Origin: Aliiroseovarius sp. F47248L
Lineage (GTDB): Bacteria > Pseudomonadota > Alphaproteobacteria > Rhodobacterales > Rhodobacteraceae
NCBI RefSeq assembly: GCF_023016085.1
Contig: NZ_JALKBF010000001.1
Location: 992,001-1,056,000 of the forward strand
Direction: 5' to 3'
Length of the DNA: 64,000 bases
Under the pieces are notes generated by a model. The model was given only the letters and a program-made list of their open reading frames with translations. It was not told where the DNA came from and did no database searches. The first letter of the stretch is position 1. Each line of letters starts with the position of its first letter. The position numbers were made by a program, and so were the translations under genes. This document shows positions 51,821-60,638 of this stretch, piece by piece.

Positions 51821-53023
51821 ATGAAGATGAGCGACGCAATCTCAGATGATTTTGAGACCTACCTTAGCGCGCCGCTGCTGACATGGGTGCTAAGTTTCAG
51901 CCTGATCGTGTGTTACGCGCTGCTTTATCCGGTCACGCAACCGGATCATTTCAAGTTTCTTCTACCTTGGCTGCGGGCGATTACCGGGTCTGACGGATTT
52001 GAAGTCTTTACCACAGGTTTCTCTAACTACACAGGCGGCTATATCAGTTTGCTATGGTTGGTGAGTCTGGCCAATCCGCTCCTGTCTGAACTGGCGATCA
52101 TCAAGGTTACCGCAGTCATCGGTAGTGTTATGGCCGCCTTCGGTGTGACGCAGTGCTTGGCGGCAGCGGGATGGGCGGGACGCGCCCGACTGAATGCGGG
52201 GCTGATGTTTATGTTGTTGCCAACGTCAATGCTGAATGGCATTGGCTGGGGGCAGGCGGACGCATTTTTCACGGCCTTTATTTTGTACTCTATGGCCGCC
52301 GTACTTCGGCAGCGACCGTTACTGGCTGGATTGATGTTTGCCATCGCTGTCTCGTTCAAGCTGCAGGCGATATTCTTCGCCCCTTTTTTGCTTGGATATT
52401 TGCTTAAGACGCCGGGCCGAATGCTGATATCAGCGGCCAGTATTCTGCCCGTCTATCTGCTGGTGAACGCAATTTATCTGGCGTCCGGGCGAGACTTGAT
52501 GGAGGTTTTTACAATCTATGCCGGCCAAGCGCAGACCTTCACCCGATTGTCGATGAATGCCGGAAATTTCTGGTTGATGCTGGATATGCTGGGCCCGGCG
52601 GAGGTTCTAAGCGGGCAACATCGGTCGTTTGTACTGGCGGGGTTGATTGTCGCATCAGCTGCGGGTGTAGTGATTATCTCAAAGGTCCGCAAAGCGCCTT
52701 TTACACCGCGCGCGATGATTTACTATGCCTGTGTTTCAGCGATCTTGATGCCCTTCCTACTGCCGAAAATGCACGAGCGTTTCTTCTTTCCGGCAGAGGT
52801 GCTGTTGTTTGTTGCCGCGCTGATGCACTCCCGGTTTCTGCCTGTCGCAGTATTGACGCAACTATCAGGAATCGCGATGTATTCAGTATACCATGATACC
52901 TTTGGTGTAAGAGCACTACTGGGCTGGCCGTGGGTCGCGATTGCGGGGGTCGCGTTAATGGCCGCTGCAGTATATTTACTGTTGCGATGGGTCAGAGCGG
53001 ATGGGGCAGAGACTAGGTTTTAG
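51821..53023 (+). CDS. polytopic GT-C-type glycosyltransferase
   Basis: The 400-residue protein has about ten helices. Family-like features are GWGQADAFFTAFILY near residue 142, SFKLQAIFFAPFLLGYLL near 180, and LLPKMHERFFFPAEVLLF near 308, which resembles the conserved HERFF motif of mannosyltransferase-like GT-C enzymes using polyprenyl-phosphate sugars. It diverges from the GT2 operon and probably serves the same surface glycan. The start at 51821 follows AGGG; the frame is open upstream without a good start. Confidence 0.75.
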   Translation: MKMSDAISDDFETYLSAPLLTWVLSFSLIVCYALLYPVTQPDHFKFLLPWLRAITGSDGFEVFTTGFSNYTGGYISLLWLVSLANPLLSELAIIKVTAVIGSVMAAFGVTQCLAAAGWAGRARLNAGLMFMLLPTSMLNGIGWGQADAFFTAFILYSMAAVLRQRPLLAGLMFAIAVSFKLQAIFFAPFLLGYLLKTPGRMLISAASILPVYLLVNAIYLASGRDLMEVFTIYAGQAQTFTRLSMNAGNFWLMLDMLGPAEVLSGQHRSFVLAGLIVASAAGVVIISKVRKAPFTPRAMIYYACVSAILMPFLLPKMHERFFFPAEVLLFVAALMHSRFLPVAVLTQLSGIAMYSVYHDTFGVRALLGWPWVAIAGVALMAAAVYLLLRWVRADGAETRF

Positions 53024-53667
53024 CGAAAACTCGCTGCTCTTTGACCCAATCAAACTAACAGCTGACCAGAAATTCTTTAACTCCCGAAGCCGAAAACCTA
53101 TCATTTTTCCGGTGTAGGTCGATTACTCTCTGTGTCCGGCGGGCGAAGCCGAACATCGCAATGTTGCGGCGGCCTTCTATGAATTCCTAAAGTGGGCATG
53201 ATAATCTAAAGGGCCGCAATATGACAATCTTTCGAAACCTTCAATGCTAGCGCGCGCAAGCATCATGCTACCAGAGCGTTCCAAAAAACCGGCTTGGCTA
53301 TTTCAGCACCCAACCGGTTTCAGTGTCTATTGTGAGGTTTGATTCATTAATCCGCATTCACAGCGAACTATCGGTTTGAAAACCACCGAGATCGACACGG
53401 CTGAAAGATAGAAACGGGGATATTCGCTGGATCGCCGAAACCTTGTTGCTGTAAGCGCAAATGTTACGTTGAACTTTCTGCATTGCATCCACTGCGATCG
53501 CGTAGGTCGGCTTCGCCCCACAGAGTGTGAGTTCGAGCATCTCAAACTCTGCACATGCAGCGAATGACGGCAATGTGGGCTGCGACTGCAGCATCTTGCC
53601 CATTCGGTCAAGGGTAGGAGTGGGCCGTGAGCAGTCACTCCTACTCGGCCCGCTCTGTGAACTGCGC
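53024..53667. other. 644-base stretch without a confident gene
   Basis: Two overlapping minus-strand frames near 53327-53638 are open for 81 and 103 codons, but neither has a ribosome binding site or a recognisable domain. An inverted repeat GAGTG-ACTGC region near 53616-53640 lies close to the GNAT gene end and may act as terminator. Otherwise I see nothing. Confidence 0.4.
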
Positions 53668-54132
53668 TTAGTGCGGCTGCAGTATTAACTCGACTTCATC
53701 GTCAACTATTCTACCGGTTTTCTTGAAACCAAATGCCTCGTAAAGCAGCAGAGCGCCACCTGGCACATCAACAACACTAGTTACGACGTTGGAGCGTCCC
53801 TTTTCGCGTGCAATGCCTTTAGCAAATTCTAGTGCAGCCAAACCGTACCCTTGGCCTTGATGGGCCCGGTCAACCATCAGGCGCCAAATGTAGATCCCAT
53901 CAGGATCGTCACCTTCATCCAACTCGGCTTCAGGATGAGACATGTCCACTATTGCTAAAAACCCCACAGGAGTGTCGTGCTCCCAGATACCGAACATCTC
54001 GGATCCCGGCTCAAAAATTGACTGAGCCATTGTCATCAGATTGGGCGCGACAAAGGTTGTTTGATCGCTTCCGACGTTCAGAGACGCCAATGGTTGTAAC
54101 GTTTTACGAGTCAAAGTTCGAAATTTCGGCAT
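53668..54132 (-). CDS. GNAT-family N-acetyltransferase
   Basis: The 154-residue protein has the GNAT fold: GIWEHDTPVGFLAIVD near residue 48, IYIWRLMVDRAHQGQGYGLAAL near 82 with the acetyl-CoA loop QGQGYG, and LLYEAFGFKKTGRIVDDE near 130. The closest known type is diamine or spermidine acetyltransferases, but the substrate is not certain. It is the last gene before the right repeat of the island. Confidence 0.87.
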   Translation of the reverse strand: MPKFRTLTRKTLQPLASLNVGSDQTTFVAPNLMTMAQSIFEPGSEMFGIWEHDTPVGFLAIVDMSHPEAELDEGDDPDGIYIWRLMVDRAHQGQGYGLAALEFAKGIAREKGRSNVVTSVVDVPGGALLLYEAFGFKKTGRIVDDEVELILQPH

Positions 54133-54870
54133 GTGTCGCGTTTACCAGAAAAGCAAATCCTAGACAAATCCGGTGAGCGTCCCGTTCGCAAGGTCGAGAC
54201 ACCTGATGTGAATTTTTTAGCGCCCCAATGTCGTCGTTAGCGCAGTAACTACAGTTGAACCAGAGAGCAATCTGCGGCTCCGTCTATGACGGACCAAAAA
54301 GGGCTTAAAGCCGCTGCTCGCTATAAGCCGTTTGGAAGACCGCGTTGGGCCGCATTCAGTTTAGACGACGGCCCATGTAACAGCACAGTCACAGCTGATC
54401 ACCCTAGATGAATAGGTTGGCGTATTCTTGCAGCTTGGATTTGATCGGTAGGTACAGGAAATTGTGACACAATCTGCTCAACAGGCGAAAAAGATGGGCT
54501 TCTCTATCCTGTTGACTATAGACAACCAAGTCTCGATTTCTCACTTTTTGAAAACACCTCCGTTCCGCCACTTACCCTATCAGATCTGCTTTTTTCTCAT
54601 GAAGGTATTCTCGTGCTGAGTTTGAGCTTGCATGCGCTGATTCGAGGCATGCGCCACGCCCGGAAGACGCGCGGTTGGGGGCTTAAAATCAGGCCAAAAC
54701 CAACGGGTTGAATGCGATGGTCATGGATGCAAGACTGGCCTCGTCACTTTGATCCACCCCGCCTGCCTGTTGTGCAGCGCGAGCGTTTGCAGCAGAGGAC
54801 GGCCATTTTTCGAATTGGCACCACCCGGCAACAAGCGGCGATATGAAAGCCGTCGGATACAGGAGGGAAG
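54133..54870. other. 738-base gene-free stretch holding the right end of the island
   Basis: No supportable gene. The right attachment-like repeat lies at 54559-54577. The 290 bases after it lead to the universal stress protein gene and presumably hold its promoter; no clear -35/-10 pair stands out. Confidence 0.5.
54559..54577 (+). repeat. attachment-site-like repeat, right copy
   Basis: TCCGTTCCGCCACTTACCC matches the tRNA-Ser 3' end repeat (40995-41013) at 18 of 19 positions, in the same orientation. No tRNA surrounds it here, as expected for the displaced copy made by integration. Confidence 0.75.
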
Positions 54871-55287
54871 ATGTTCAACAAGATACTTTCACCAGTCGAT
54901 CTTACCCATGCGGATAAGCTTGATAAAGCAATCGCCGTCGCAGGCGACTTGGCCCGTACATATGGGGCAGAGGTTTGCTTTGTCGGTGTGACGACATCAA
55001 CGCCAAGTGAACTGGCCCAGACCCCCAAGGAATACAGCAAGCAATTGGAAAAGTTTGCTGCCGATCAGGGCGCAAAACTGGAAATCTCAACCTCAAGCCA
55101 CATGATCGTGAGCCATGATCCAGCGGTTCAAATGAATCAGGAACTCGAGGACGCGGTGACCGAAATTGGAGCTGATTTGGTCGTTATGGCGACACATCCA
55201 CCCGGCGTTAGCGACTACTTTTGGTCTGGGCACGGGGCGCATCTAGCGGCTCATAGCAAGGCTTCCGTGATGCTGATCCGTGGCTGA
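54871..55287 (+). CDS. universal stress protein (UspA family)
   Basis: The 138-residue protein has the Usp fold: FNKILSPVDLTHADK at the start, a middle helix, GADLVVMATHPPGV near residue 105, and a C-terminal GHGAHLAAHSKASVMLIR in place of the G-2x-G-9x-G(S/T) nucleotide motif. AGGAGGG precedes the ATG. It is followed after 44 bases by a BCCT transporter; Usp genes are often fused to or next to osmolyte transporters and regulate them by nucleotide binding. Confidence 0.9.
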   Translation: MFNKILSPVDLTHADKLDKAIAVAGDLARTYGAEVCFVGVTTSTPSELAQTPKEYSKQLEKFAADQGAKLEISTSSHMIVSHDPAVQMNQELEDAVTEIGADLVVMATHPPGVSDYFWSGHGAHLAAHSKASVMLIRG

Positions 55288-55331
55288 TCGCGCGTATGCA
55301 CGTGCAAAAAAATAATTAGAAAGGACGCCGA

Positions 55332-56999
55332 ATGGTCGACCAATCACCCAACTCGGAGGAGCTGGAGGGTATACCAACCCCCGATGGCACCACCCAACTT
55401 ATTGAAACCGAATACGAAATAGGAGAGGACAACGTCGAAGGCACCGTCGGTCCCTTCGGCTTTGATATCCACAATCCGGTGTTCCTGATTTCGGGAATGT
55501 CTATCGTAGCCTTCGTCTTCTACACTCTGGCCTTGCCAGAGCAGTCAAATGCGTTGTTCAGCTGGCTGTTCGGCGCAGTCACCAAAGGCTTTGATTGGTT
55601 CTTTATCGGCGCGGCCAACATCTTTGTGCTGTTCTGTCTTGTGCTGATCGTTACCCCATGGGGCAATGTGCGTCTTGGCGGTACCGAAGCGACACCCGAC
55701 TATAGCTATGTCGGCTGGTTTGCTATGCTGTTTGCCGCCGGGATGGGCATCGGCCTGATGTTCTATGGCGTCTCTGAACCGATGAGCCATTTCTCTTCGT
55801 CATTGGGCGGAACTGCGGCCGAGAATGGCGTGCGGACCGACTGGGCGCCGCTTGGGGCCGCCGGTGGGGATACGGATGCGGCCGTACGCCTTGGTATGGC
55901 GGCGACGATCTTCCACTGGGGCCTGCATCCGTGGGCGATCTATGCCATCGTCGCGTTGTCTCTGGCGCTGTTTTCCTACAATAAAGGTCTTCCGCTGACG
56001 ATCCGTTCGGCCTTCTATCCGATCTTTGGCGACGCTGTTTGGGGTTGGGTCGGGCACATCATCGACACACTGGCAGTTTTTGCCACGCTGTTTGGTCTGG
56101 CAACCTCCTTGGGCTTTGGCGCCACTCAGGCGAATGCCGGTCTGAACGAGCTGTTCGGCTTGCCGGTCGGATCAACGACCGAGGTGGTGCTGATCTCTGT
56201 CATCACGGCGATAGCGCTGCTCTCGGTACTGCGCGGCCTTGATGGCGGCGTGAAGGTGCTGTCCGAAATCAACATGGGCCTTGCCTTCCTTTTGTTGATC
56301 TTTGTGCTGCTGGTCGGTCCGACCCTTTATCTGGTGAAGCTGTTCTTCAGCTCGTTGGGGGCATATCTGCAGTATCTACCGGCACTGTCCAACCCGGTCG
56401 GACGTGAAGACGTGAACTTCATGCAGGGCTGGACGTCGTTCTATTGGGCGTGGTGGATCAGCTGGTCACCTTTCGTAGGCATGTTCATCGCACGTGTCAG
56501 CCGGGGTCGCACAGTGCGCGAGTTTATCATCTGCGTTCTTCTGATCCCGTCGATGGTTTGTGTGCTGTGGATGACTGTCTTTGGTGGCACGGCGCTGCAT
56601 CAGGTCATCAATGATGGTTACACCGTGGCACAAGAGGCTGCGCTGGAACTGAAGCTGTTCAAGATGCTGGACGTGATGCCGCTGGCCGGAATCACCTCGT
56701 TGGTCGGAATCATGCTGGTGGTCGTGTTCTTCGTCACCTCGTCTGACTCCGGTTCGCTGGTGATCGACACTATCACGGCTGGAGGCAAGATCGACGCCCC
56801 GGTGCCGCAGCGGGCCTTCTGGTGCATCTTTGAAGGGGCGGTGGCAATCGTTCTTCTGCTCAGCGCAGGCGGGTTGCAGTCGCTGCAATCCATGGTGATT
56901 TCCACCGGGCTGCCCTTCACTGTGGTGTTGTTGCTGATGTGTGTTGCGATCGGTAAGGGGTTGTCATCTGAACGACGGTCGATCAAAGACGCCGAGTAA
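55332..56999 (+). CDS. BCCT-family transporter (betaine/carnitine/choline or DMSP)
   Basis: The 555-residue transporter has about twelve helices and the BCCT hallmarks: GWFAMLFAAGMGIGLMFYGV near residue 120, with the glycine-rich TM3, and WISWSPFVGMFIARVSRGRT near 375 with conserved tryptophans. BCCT carriers import trimethylammonium or dimethylsulfonium compounds with sodium or protons. DMSP is plausible because dmdA is in the same region of the genome, but this is inference; the loci are 25 kb apart. It is probably co-transcribed with the Usp gene and ends at a strong terminator. Confidence 0.92.
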   Translation: MVDQSPNSEELEGIPTPDGTTQLIETEYEIGEDNVEGTVGPFGFDIHNPVFLISGMSIVAFVFYTLALPEQSNALFSWLFGAVTKGFDWFFIGAANIFVLFCLVLIVTPWGNVRLGGTEATPDYSYVGWFAMLFAAGMGIGLMFYGVSEPMSHFSSSLGGTAAENGVRTDWAPLGAAGGDTDAAVRLGMAATIFHWGLHPWAIYAIVALSLALFSYNKGLPLTIRSAFYPIFGDAVWGWVGHIIDTLAVFATLFGLATSLGFGATQANAGLNELFGLPVGSTTEVVLISVITAIALLSVLRGLDGGVKVLSEINMGLAFLLLIFVLLVGPTLYLVKLFFSSLGAYLQYLPALSNPVGREDVNFMQGWTSFYWAWWISWSPFVGMFIARVSRGRTVREFIICVLLIPSMVCVLWMTVFGGTALHQVINDGYTVAQEAALELKLFKMLDVMPLAGITSLVGIMLVVVFFVTSSDSGSLVIDTITAGGKIDAPVPQRAFWCIFEGAVAIVLLLSAGGLQSLQSMVISTGLPFTVVLLLMCVAIGKGLSSERRSIKDAE

Positions 57000-57007
57000 G
57001 AAACGAC

Positions 57008-57039
57008 AAAGACCGCCTCGGTCGAGGCGGTCTTTTCCT
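57008..57039. terminator. Rho-independent terminator between the BCCT and ddaH genes
   Basis: AAAGACCGCCTC and GAGGCGGTCTTT form a perfect 12-bp stem around a 4-base loop, followed by TTCCTTT. The A run on the left lets it serve the convergent minus-strand operon as well. Confidence 0.9.
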
Positions 57040-57062
57040 TTAGGCTGCGCCGAAAATTGCGT

Positions 57063-57845
57063 TCAGAACCGAAGCGACAGGCAGGACATACCACCATCCA
57101 GTTTGGCGCATTCTGAATTGTTGATTTCAACCACGTCGTAGCCAGCTTTACCTAGCATCTCGGCGGTGCGGGGAAAGCCTGCGGGCATCAGCACAAACTG
57201 GTTGAAACGAATGCTGTTGGCCGCGGCTTCTTCGCCGTCGGCCACTTGTAAGACCCTGTACCCTTCGAAACAGCCAGAGGCATCCAGACGTTTGGTGGAC
57301 AGGATCGTCTCACCGTCAAGCAACGAGCAGTCGGTCTTGAAATGCAGGACACCCGGCGGGGTAAAGACCTCGCGCAGGCTGTGACCCCAATCGCCGACGA
57401 TCCCGGACAACTCGGCAACCCCTGCGGCGTCTGTTCGGTCCGATCGCCCGACAAGAATCTCGCGGCCAGTGACCAGAATATCGCCGCCTTCGATATGACC
57501 CGGCCCGGAGATTTCACGCACTTCGTCATAAAGGTTGCGAAGGGCAGGGGCCATGTGGGCCACTTCGCCCATGCGGCTTGGGGCACCGGGGCGCATCAGC
57601 ACAGCCCCTTCGGGCAGACAAAGGGCAGTATCTTCGACAAAAACTGCATCTGGAAGATCGTCAAGCGGGGGCAGCTCGATCACCTCGGCCCCGGTTTTTT
57701 TCAACGTGGCAATATAATGCGCGTGATCCTTTAACATCTGATCCAGATCGGGCGTGCCTATGTCTTCGGCGCGTAAACCTTCGGTGATGCTGGCCGCAGG
57801 ACGGCGGGTTATGGCGCGGGTGAACTCATAGGTTGGGTCGGTCAT
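57063..57845 (-). CDS. ddaH: dimethylarginine dimethylaminohydrolase
   Basis: The 260-residue enzyme hydrolyses methylated arginines to citrulline and methylamines. It is a guanidino-group-modifying enzyme of the pentein fold: DAVFVEDTALCLPEGAVL near residue 68, RPGAPSRMGE near 84, the catalytic histidine in GVLHFKTDCSLL near 164, and the nucleophile cysteine in DGGMSCLSLRF near 255. The short length and absent insertion distinguish it from arginine deiminase (about 410 residues). It lies 16 bases after the decarboxylase gene, at the end of the arginine operon. Confidence 0.9.
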   Translation of the reverse strand: MTDPTYEFTRAITRRPAASITEGLRAEDIGTPDLDQMLKDHAHYIATLKKTGAEVIELPPLDDLPDAVFVEDTALCLPEGAVLMRPGAPSRMGEVAHMAPALRNLYDEVREISGPGHIEGGDILVTGREILVGRSDRTDAAGVAELSGIVGDWGHSLREVFTPPGVLHFKTDCSLLDGETILSTKRLDASGCFEGYRVLQVADGEEAAANSIRFNQFVLMPAGFPRTAEMLGKAGYDVVEINNSECAKLDGGMSCLSLRF

Positions 57846-57861
57846 ACGTTGTCTCGCTTGT

Positions 57862-59454
57862 TCAGAGGGGGTGCGCCGAATTGGGCGCTTGAATTTCGAT
57901 CAGGGTGGGGCCGGATACATCGCGGGCTGCGCGCAAAGAGCGGGCGATGTTACCCGGATCGCAACGCCAAAACGGCATCCCGCAGGATCGGGCGACATGC
58001 TCGAAATCCGGCGGAGTCGGATCGCATCCCACCACGGTCACGCCTGCGTCCAGCATAGAGGTCGCAATTTCCTGATAGCCGTAGTTGTTCCAGATCACGA
58101 AGGTGATGGGCAGGTTTTCATCCACGGCACACATCAATTCGGGCAGGCTAAACTGTGCGCCACCATCGCCGGTCAGACAGATGACCGGGGCGGTCGGGTC
58201 CGCCATCGCGGCCCCAATCGCCGCCGGAATGCCGTATCCCAGTGCGCCAAATCCGGTTGCGGCGTTGAACCAGCCGCCCGGTCGGTCGTGGTCGTAAAAG
58301 AGGTTACCGGCATAAATCGGCTGCGCGGAATCGCCCACGATGATGGCGGCAGGGATAGTGTCCCGGATGATGTTCAGGACAGCGTTCAGCGCCTGCATAT
58401 CGGAGCCAATTTCGTCAAAGGCAGCGGACCGAGCCTGATCGGCCCGTGTCGCGCCATTCCGGTCAAAACCATTTCCCCCAAGATGCGTGTTTAGTGCTGT
58501 AAGAGCATCGGTCGCGTCGCCAAGGATTGGGACTTCGGCGGGGTGGCGCGTCAATTGATCGGGGCACAGGTCGATACGGATCAGGGTGTTCAGCTTCGGC
58601 ATTGTCCCGCTGGCATACATGTCATAGTCGGTCGGCCCCAGCTCGGTTCCGATGGCCAGTACGACGTCGGCGGCGTCGATCAGATCGCGCACGGCACCAA
58701 GGCTGGGGCTGGCGGGAACGCCCAGCGGATGGGCATAGAGGACACCGCGCGCATTCACGGTTTGCACGACCGGCGCATCCAGCCTTTCAGCCAGATCGCG
58801 CAGCGCAAGGGCGGCCGTCCGTGCGCCTCCTCCTGCCAAAAGAACGGGCGAGCGGGCAGTGGCCAATAGGTCAGCCGCCAATGCGATCTGACGGGTGTCG
58901 AGTTCCCGAACAGTTTCGGGGGCAGGGGCAGGCGTGGTTTGCGAGATGTCCTGTCCCGCCACATCCAGTGGAATCTCAATATGGACCGGGCCGGGTCGCC
59001 CGGATTGGAACGCGCCAAAGGCCGAGTTTATTGCGTGCGAAAGGCCCTTTGGCGTTTCGACTCGTTCAGAGACAAGCGCCACTTTGCGCGCCAACCCCTG
59101 CTGATCGGGCAATTCATGCAAATGACCCAGACCGTTGCCAAGGCTGGGCAGTGCATTTACGCCAGACACCACCAGCATCGGCACGCTATCAGCGCGTGCC
59201 TGACCCATGGCGGTCAGCGTGTTGGTCAAGCCCGGACCGGTAATTACGAAGGCCACGCCCGGCTTGCCAGACACACGCGCATAGCCATCGGCCATGAACC
59301 CGGCGCCTTGTTCGTGGCGCGGGGTGACGTGGCGGATCGACGATGTTGCCAGCACGCGATACAGTTCGATCGTGTGCACACCGGGGATGCCAAACACACA
59401 GGAAACACCACGATTTTCCAGTTCAACAACAAGGGCTTCTCCCACACTTGTCAT
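57862..59454 (-). CDS. aruI: thiamine-diphosphate-dependent 2-ketoarginine decarboxylase-like enzyme
   Basis: The 530-residue protein has the ThDP enzyme plan: activating glutamate in PRHEQGAGFMADGYARVSG near residue 45, a central domain, and the ThDP/Mg motif GDGGAQFSLPELMCAV ending in NN near residue 430-455. The combination with an AruH-like transaminase points to AruI, which decarboxylates 5-guanidino-2-oxopentanoate to 4-guanidinobutanal in the arginine transaminase pathway. By sequence alone it could be another 2-keto acid decarboxylase or acetolactate synthase-like enzyme. The ATG at 59454 overlaps the transaminase stop by 4 bases. Confidence 0.82.
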   Translation of the reverse strand: MTSVGEALVVELENRGVSCVFGIPGVHTIELYRVLATSSIRHVTPRHEQGAGFMADGYARVSGKPGVAFVITGPGLTNTLTAMGQARADSVPMLVVSGVNALPSLGNGLGHLHELPDQQGLARKVALVSERVETPKGLSHAINSAFGAFQSGRPGPVHIEIPLDVAGQDISQTTPAPAPETVRELDTRQIALAADLLATARSPVLLAGGGARTAALALRDLAERLDAPVVQTVNARGVLYAHPLGVPASPSLGAVRDLIDAADVVLAIGTELGPTDYDMYASGTMPKLNTLIRIDLCPDQLTRHPAEVPILGDATDALTALNTHLGGNGFDRNGATRADQARSAAFDEIGSDMQALNAVLNIIRDTIPAAIIVGDSAQPIYAGNLFYDHDRPGGWFNAATGFGALGYGIPAAIGAAMADPTAPVICLTGDGGAQFSLPELMCAVDENLPITFVIWNNYGYQEIATSMLDAGVTVVGCDPTPPDFEHVARSCGMPFWRCDPGNIARSLRAARDVSGPTLIEIQAPNSAHPL

Positions 59455-60638
59455 GCGGTTTCCAATTGCAGTTGGGTGGCGTGTTGGATGATCCGGGTAC
59501 AAGCTGTGTCGAACGCATCGTCGTCGATGGTTAGCGCGACACGCACCCAATTGTCCAGCGTGGAGCCAAAGGACGTGCCCGGCATAACGGCAACATGTGC
59601 GTGTTCCAGCAGATGCAGGGCGTAGTCATTGCCGTTCAACCCGGTCGAGGAGACGTCGATCATCGCAAACATGCCTGCTTGAGGCGTGTGCACTTTCAGA
59701 TCGCAGCCTTGGGTCAGGCGGTGTTCAAGGTGACGGGCGCGGGCGGCGAAGCGGGTGCACATGTCATGCGCTACGTCTGATCCGTCACCTACGGCTTTTT
59801 CGGTCATATCCGCGATGAAAGGCTGATTGCCAAACAGCATGGTTTCCGACAGCGGCAACAAGGTTTCGGTAAAAGCTTCGGGGCCGATACACCATCCACT
59901 GCGAAATCCCGGTGCCGCGTGTGATTTCGAGATTGATGAGACAACGATCACCCGGTCGGAAAGTTCGTCCCGCGACAAGGGCGACGTGAAGGTTTCTCCA
60001 TCAAAGATCAGATCTTCATACACCTCGTCCGATATGATCCACAAGTCGTGTGCCAATGCCAGTTCGCCAATTGCGTCGATGTCAGACGCGGTCAGTATGG
60101 AACCGGTAGGATTGTGCGGCGTCGTCAAAAGGATTGCACGGGTTCTGGGCGTGATGCGGGCGGCCAGGTCGTCAGCAGCCAGACGAAATCCATTCTCGGG
60201 GCGCAAGGGCACCGGCACCATGTCCGCCCCGCTTGCGCGGATCACGCCCTCATAGGTGGCATACATCGGATCACCGACCAGCACCTCGCAACCAGTGTCG
60301 GCAATACCCATCATGACAGAGAACAGGGCGGTTTGCGTGCCGGGAAAGCACATAACCTGATTGGCGCTGATGGGGCGGCCAGTTCTTTGCGAATAACGCT
60401 CTGACAAGGCTGCGCGCAGCCCCGGCTCTCCGCGTCCATCCGAATACCCCGTGCGCCCAGCCTGCATGGCCGCAGACGCTACATCCATCAATGCTTTAGG
60501 GGTGGGGACATCCGGCTCGCCAATCGTCAGTTCAAGGATGTCATGCCCCTGTGCGCGAAGCGCCTTTGCCTTGATGTGGACGTCCCATTTGGCGCCACCC
60601 AGTCCAGCAAGTCGCCGGGTGATATCTGCGTATCTCAT
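59451..60638 (-). CDS. aruH: PLP-dependent aminotransferase, arginine:pyruvate transaminase-like
   Basis: The 395-residue class I/II aminotransferase has TIGEPDVPTPKALMDVA near residue 38, TPHNPTGSIL near 173, and the PLP lysine in SSISKSHAAPGFRSGW near 235. AruH transfers the arginine amino group to pyruvate, giving 2-ketoarginine and alanine. The assignment rests on the coupled AruI-like gene and on resemblance; general aspartate/valine-type transaminases are the alternative. It overlaps the TetR gene by 4 bases and the decarboxylase gene by 4. Confidence 0.82.
   Translation of the reverse strand: MRYADITRRLAGLGGAKWDVHIKAKALRAQGHDILELTIGEPDVPTPKALMDVASAAMQAGRTGYSDGRGEPGLRAALSERYSQRTGRPISANQVMCFPGTQTALFSVMMGIADTGCEVLVGDPMYATYEGVIRASGADMVPVPLRPENGFRLAADDLAARITPRTRAILLTTPHNPTGSILTASDIDAIGELALAHDLWIISDEVYEDLIFDGETFTSPLSRDELSDRVIVVSSISKSHAAPGFRSGWCIGPEAFTETLLPLSETMLFGNQPFIADMTEKAVGDGSDVAHDMCTRFAARARHLEHRLTQGCDLKVHTPQAGMFAMIDVSSTGLNGNDYALHLLEHAHVAVMPGTSFGSTLDNWVRVALTIDDDAFDTACTRIIQHATQLQLETA

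Larger units (their letters stand above)
41007..54577. mobile_element. putative genomic island at tRNA-Ser, decayed
   Basis: The stretch is bounded by the tRNA-Ser 3' end and its 19-bp near copy about 13.6 kb away. Its content differs from both flanks: two broken insertion sequences, a frameshifted regulator, long gene-free stretches, and accessory functions (haloalkane dehalogenase, Gtr-like glycosylation). Gene-free parts at 46.8-48.1, 53.0-53.7 and 54.1-54.9 kb look less GC-rich and carry no tidy genes. No integrase or mobility gene is visible, so the element is probably no longer mobile, or was mobilised from outside. Confidence 0.65.

Noticed and set aside
48111..53023. Prophage fragment suggested by Gtr-like genes
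   Set aside because: No integrase, capsid, tail or lysis gene is present; only the glycosylation genes resemble phage serotype-conversion operons.
57063..57845. Arginine deiminase instead of dimethylarginine hydrolase
   Set aside because: The protein is 260 residues, too short for arginine deiminase, and the C-terminal active site layout is that of the DDAH group.
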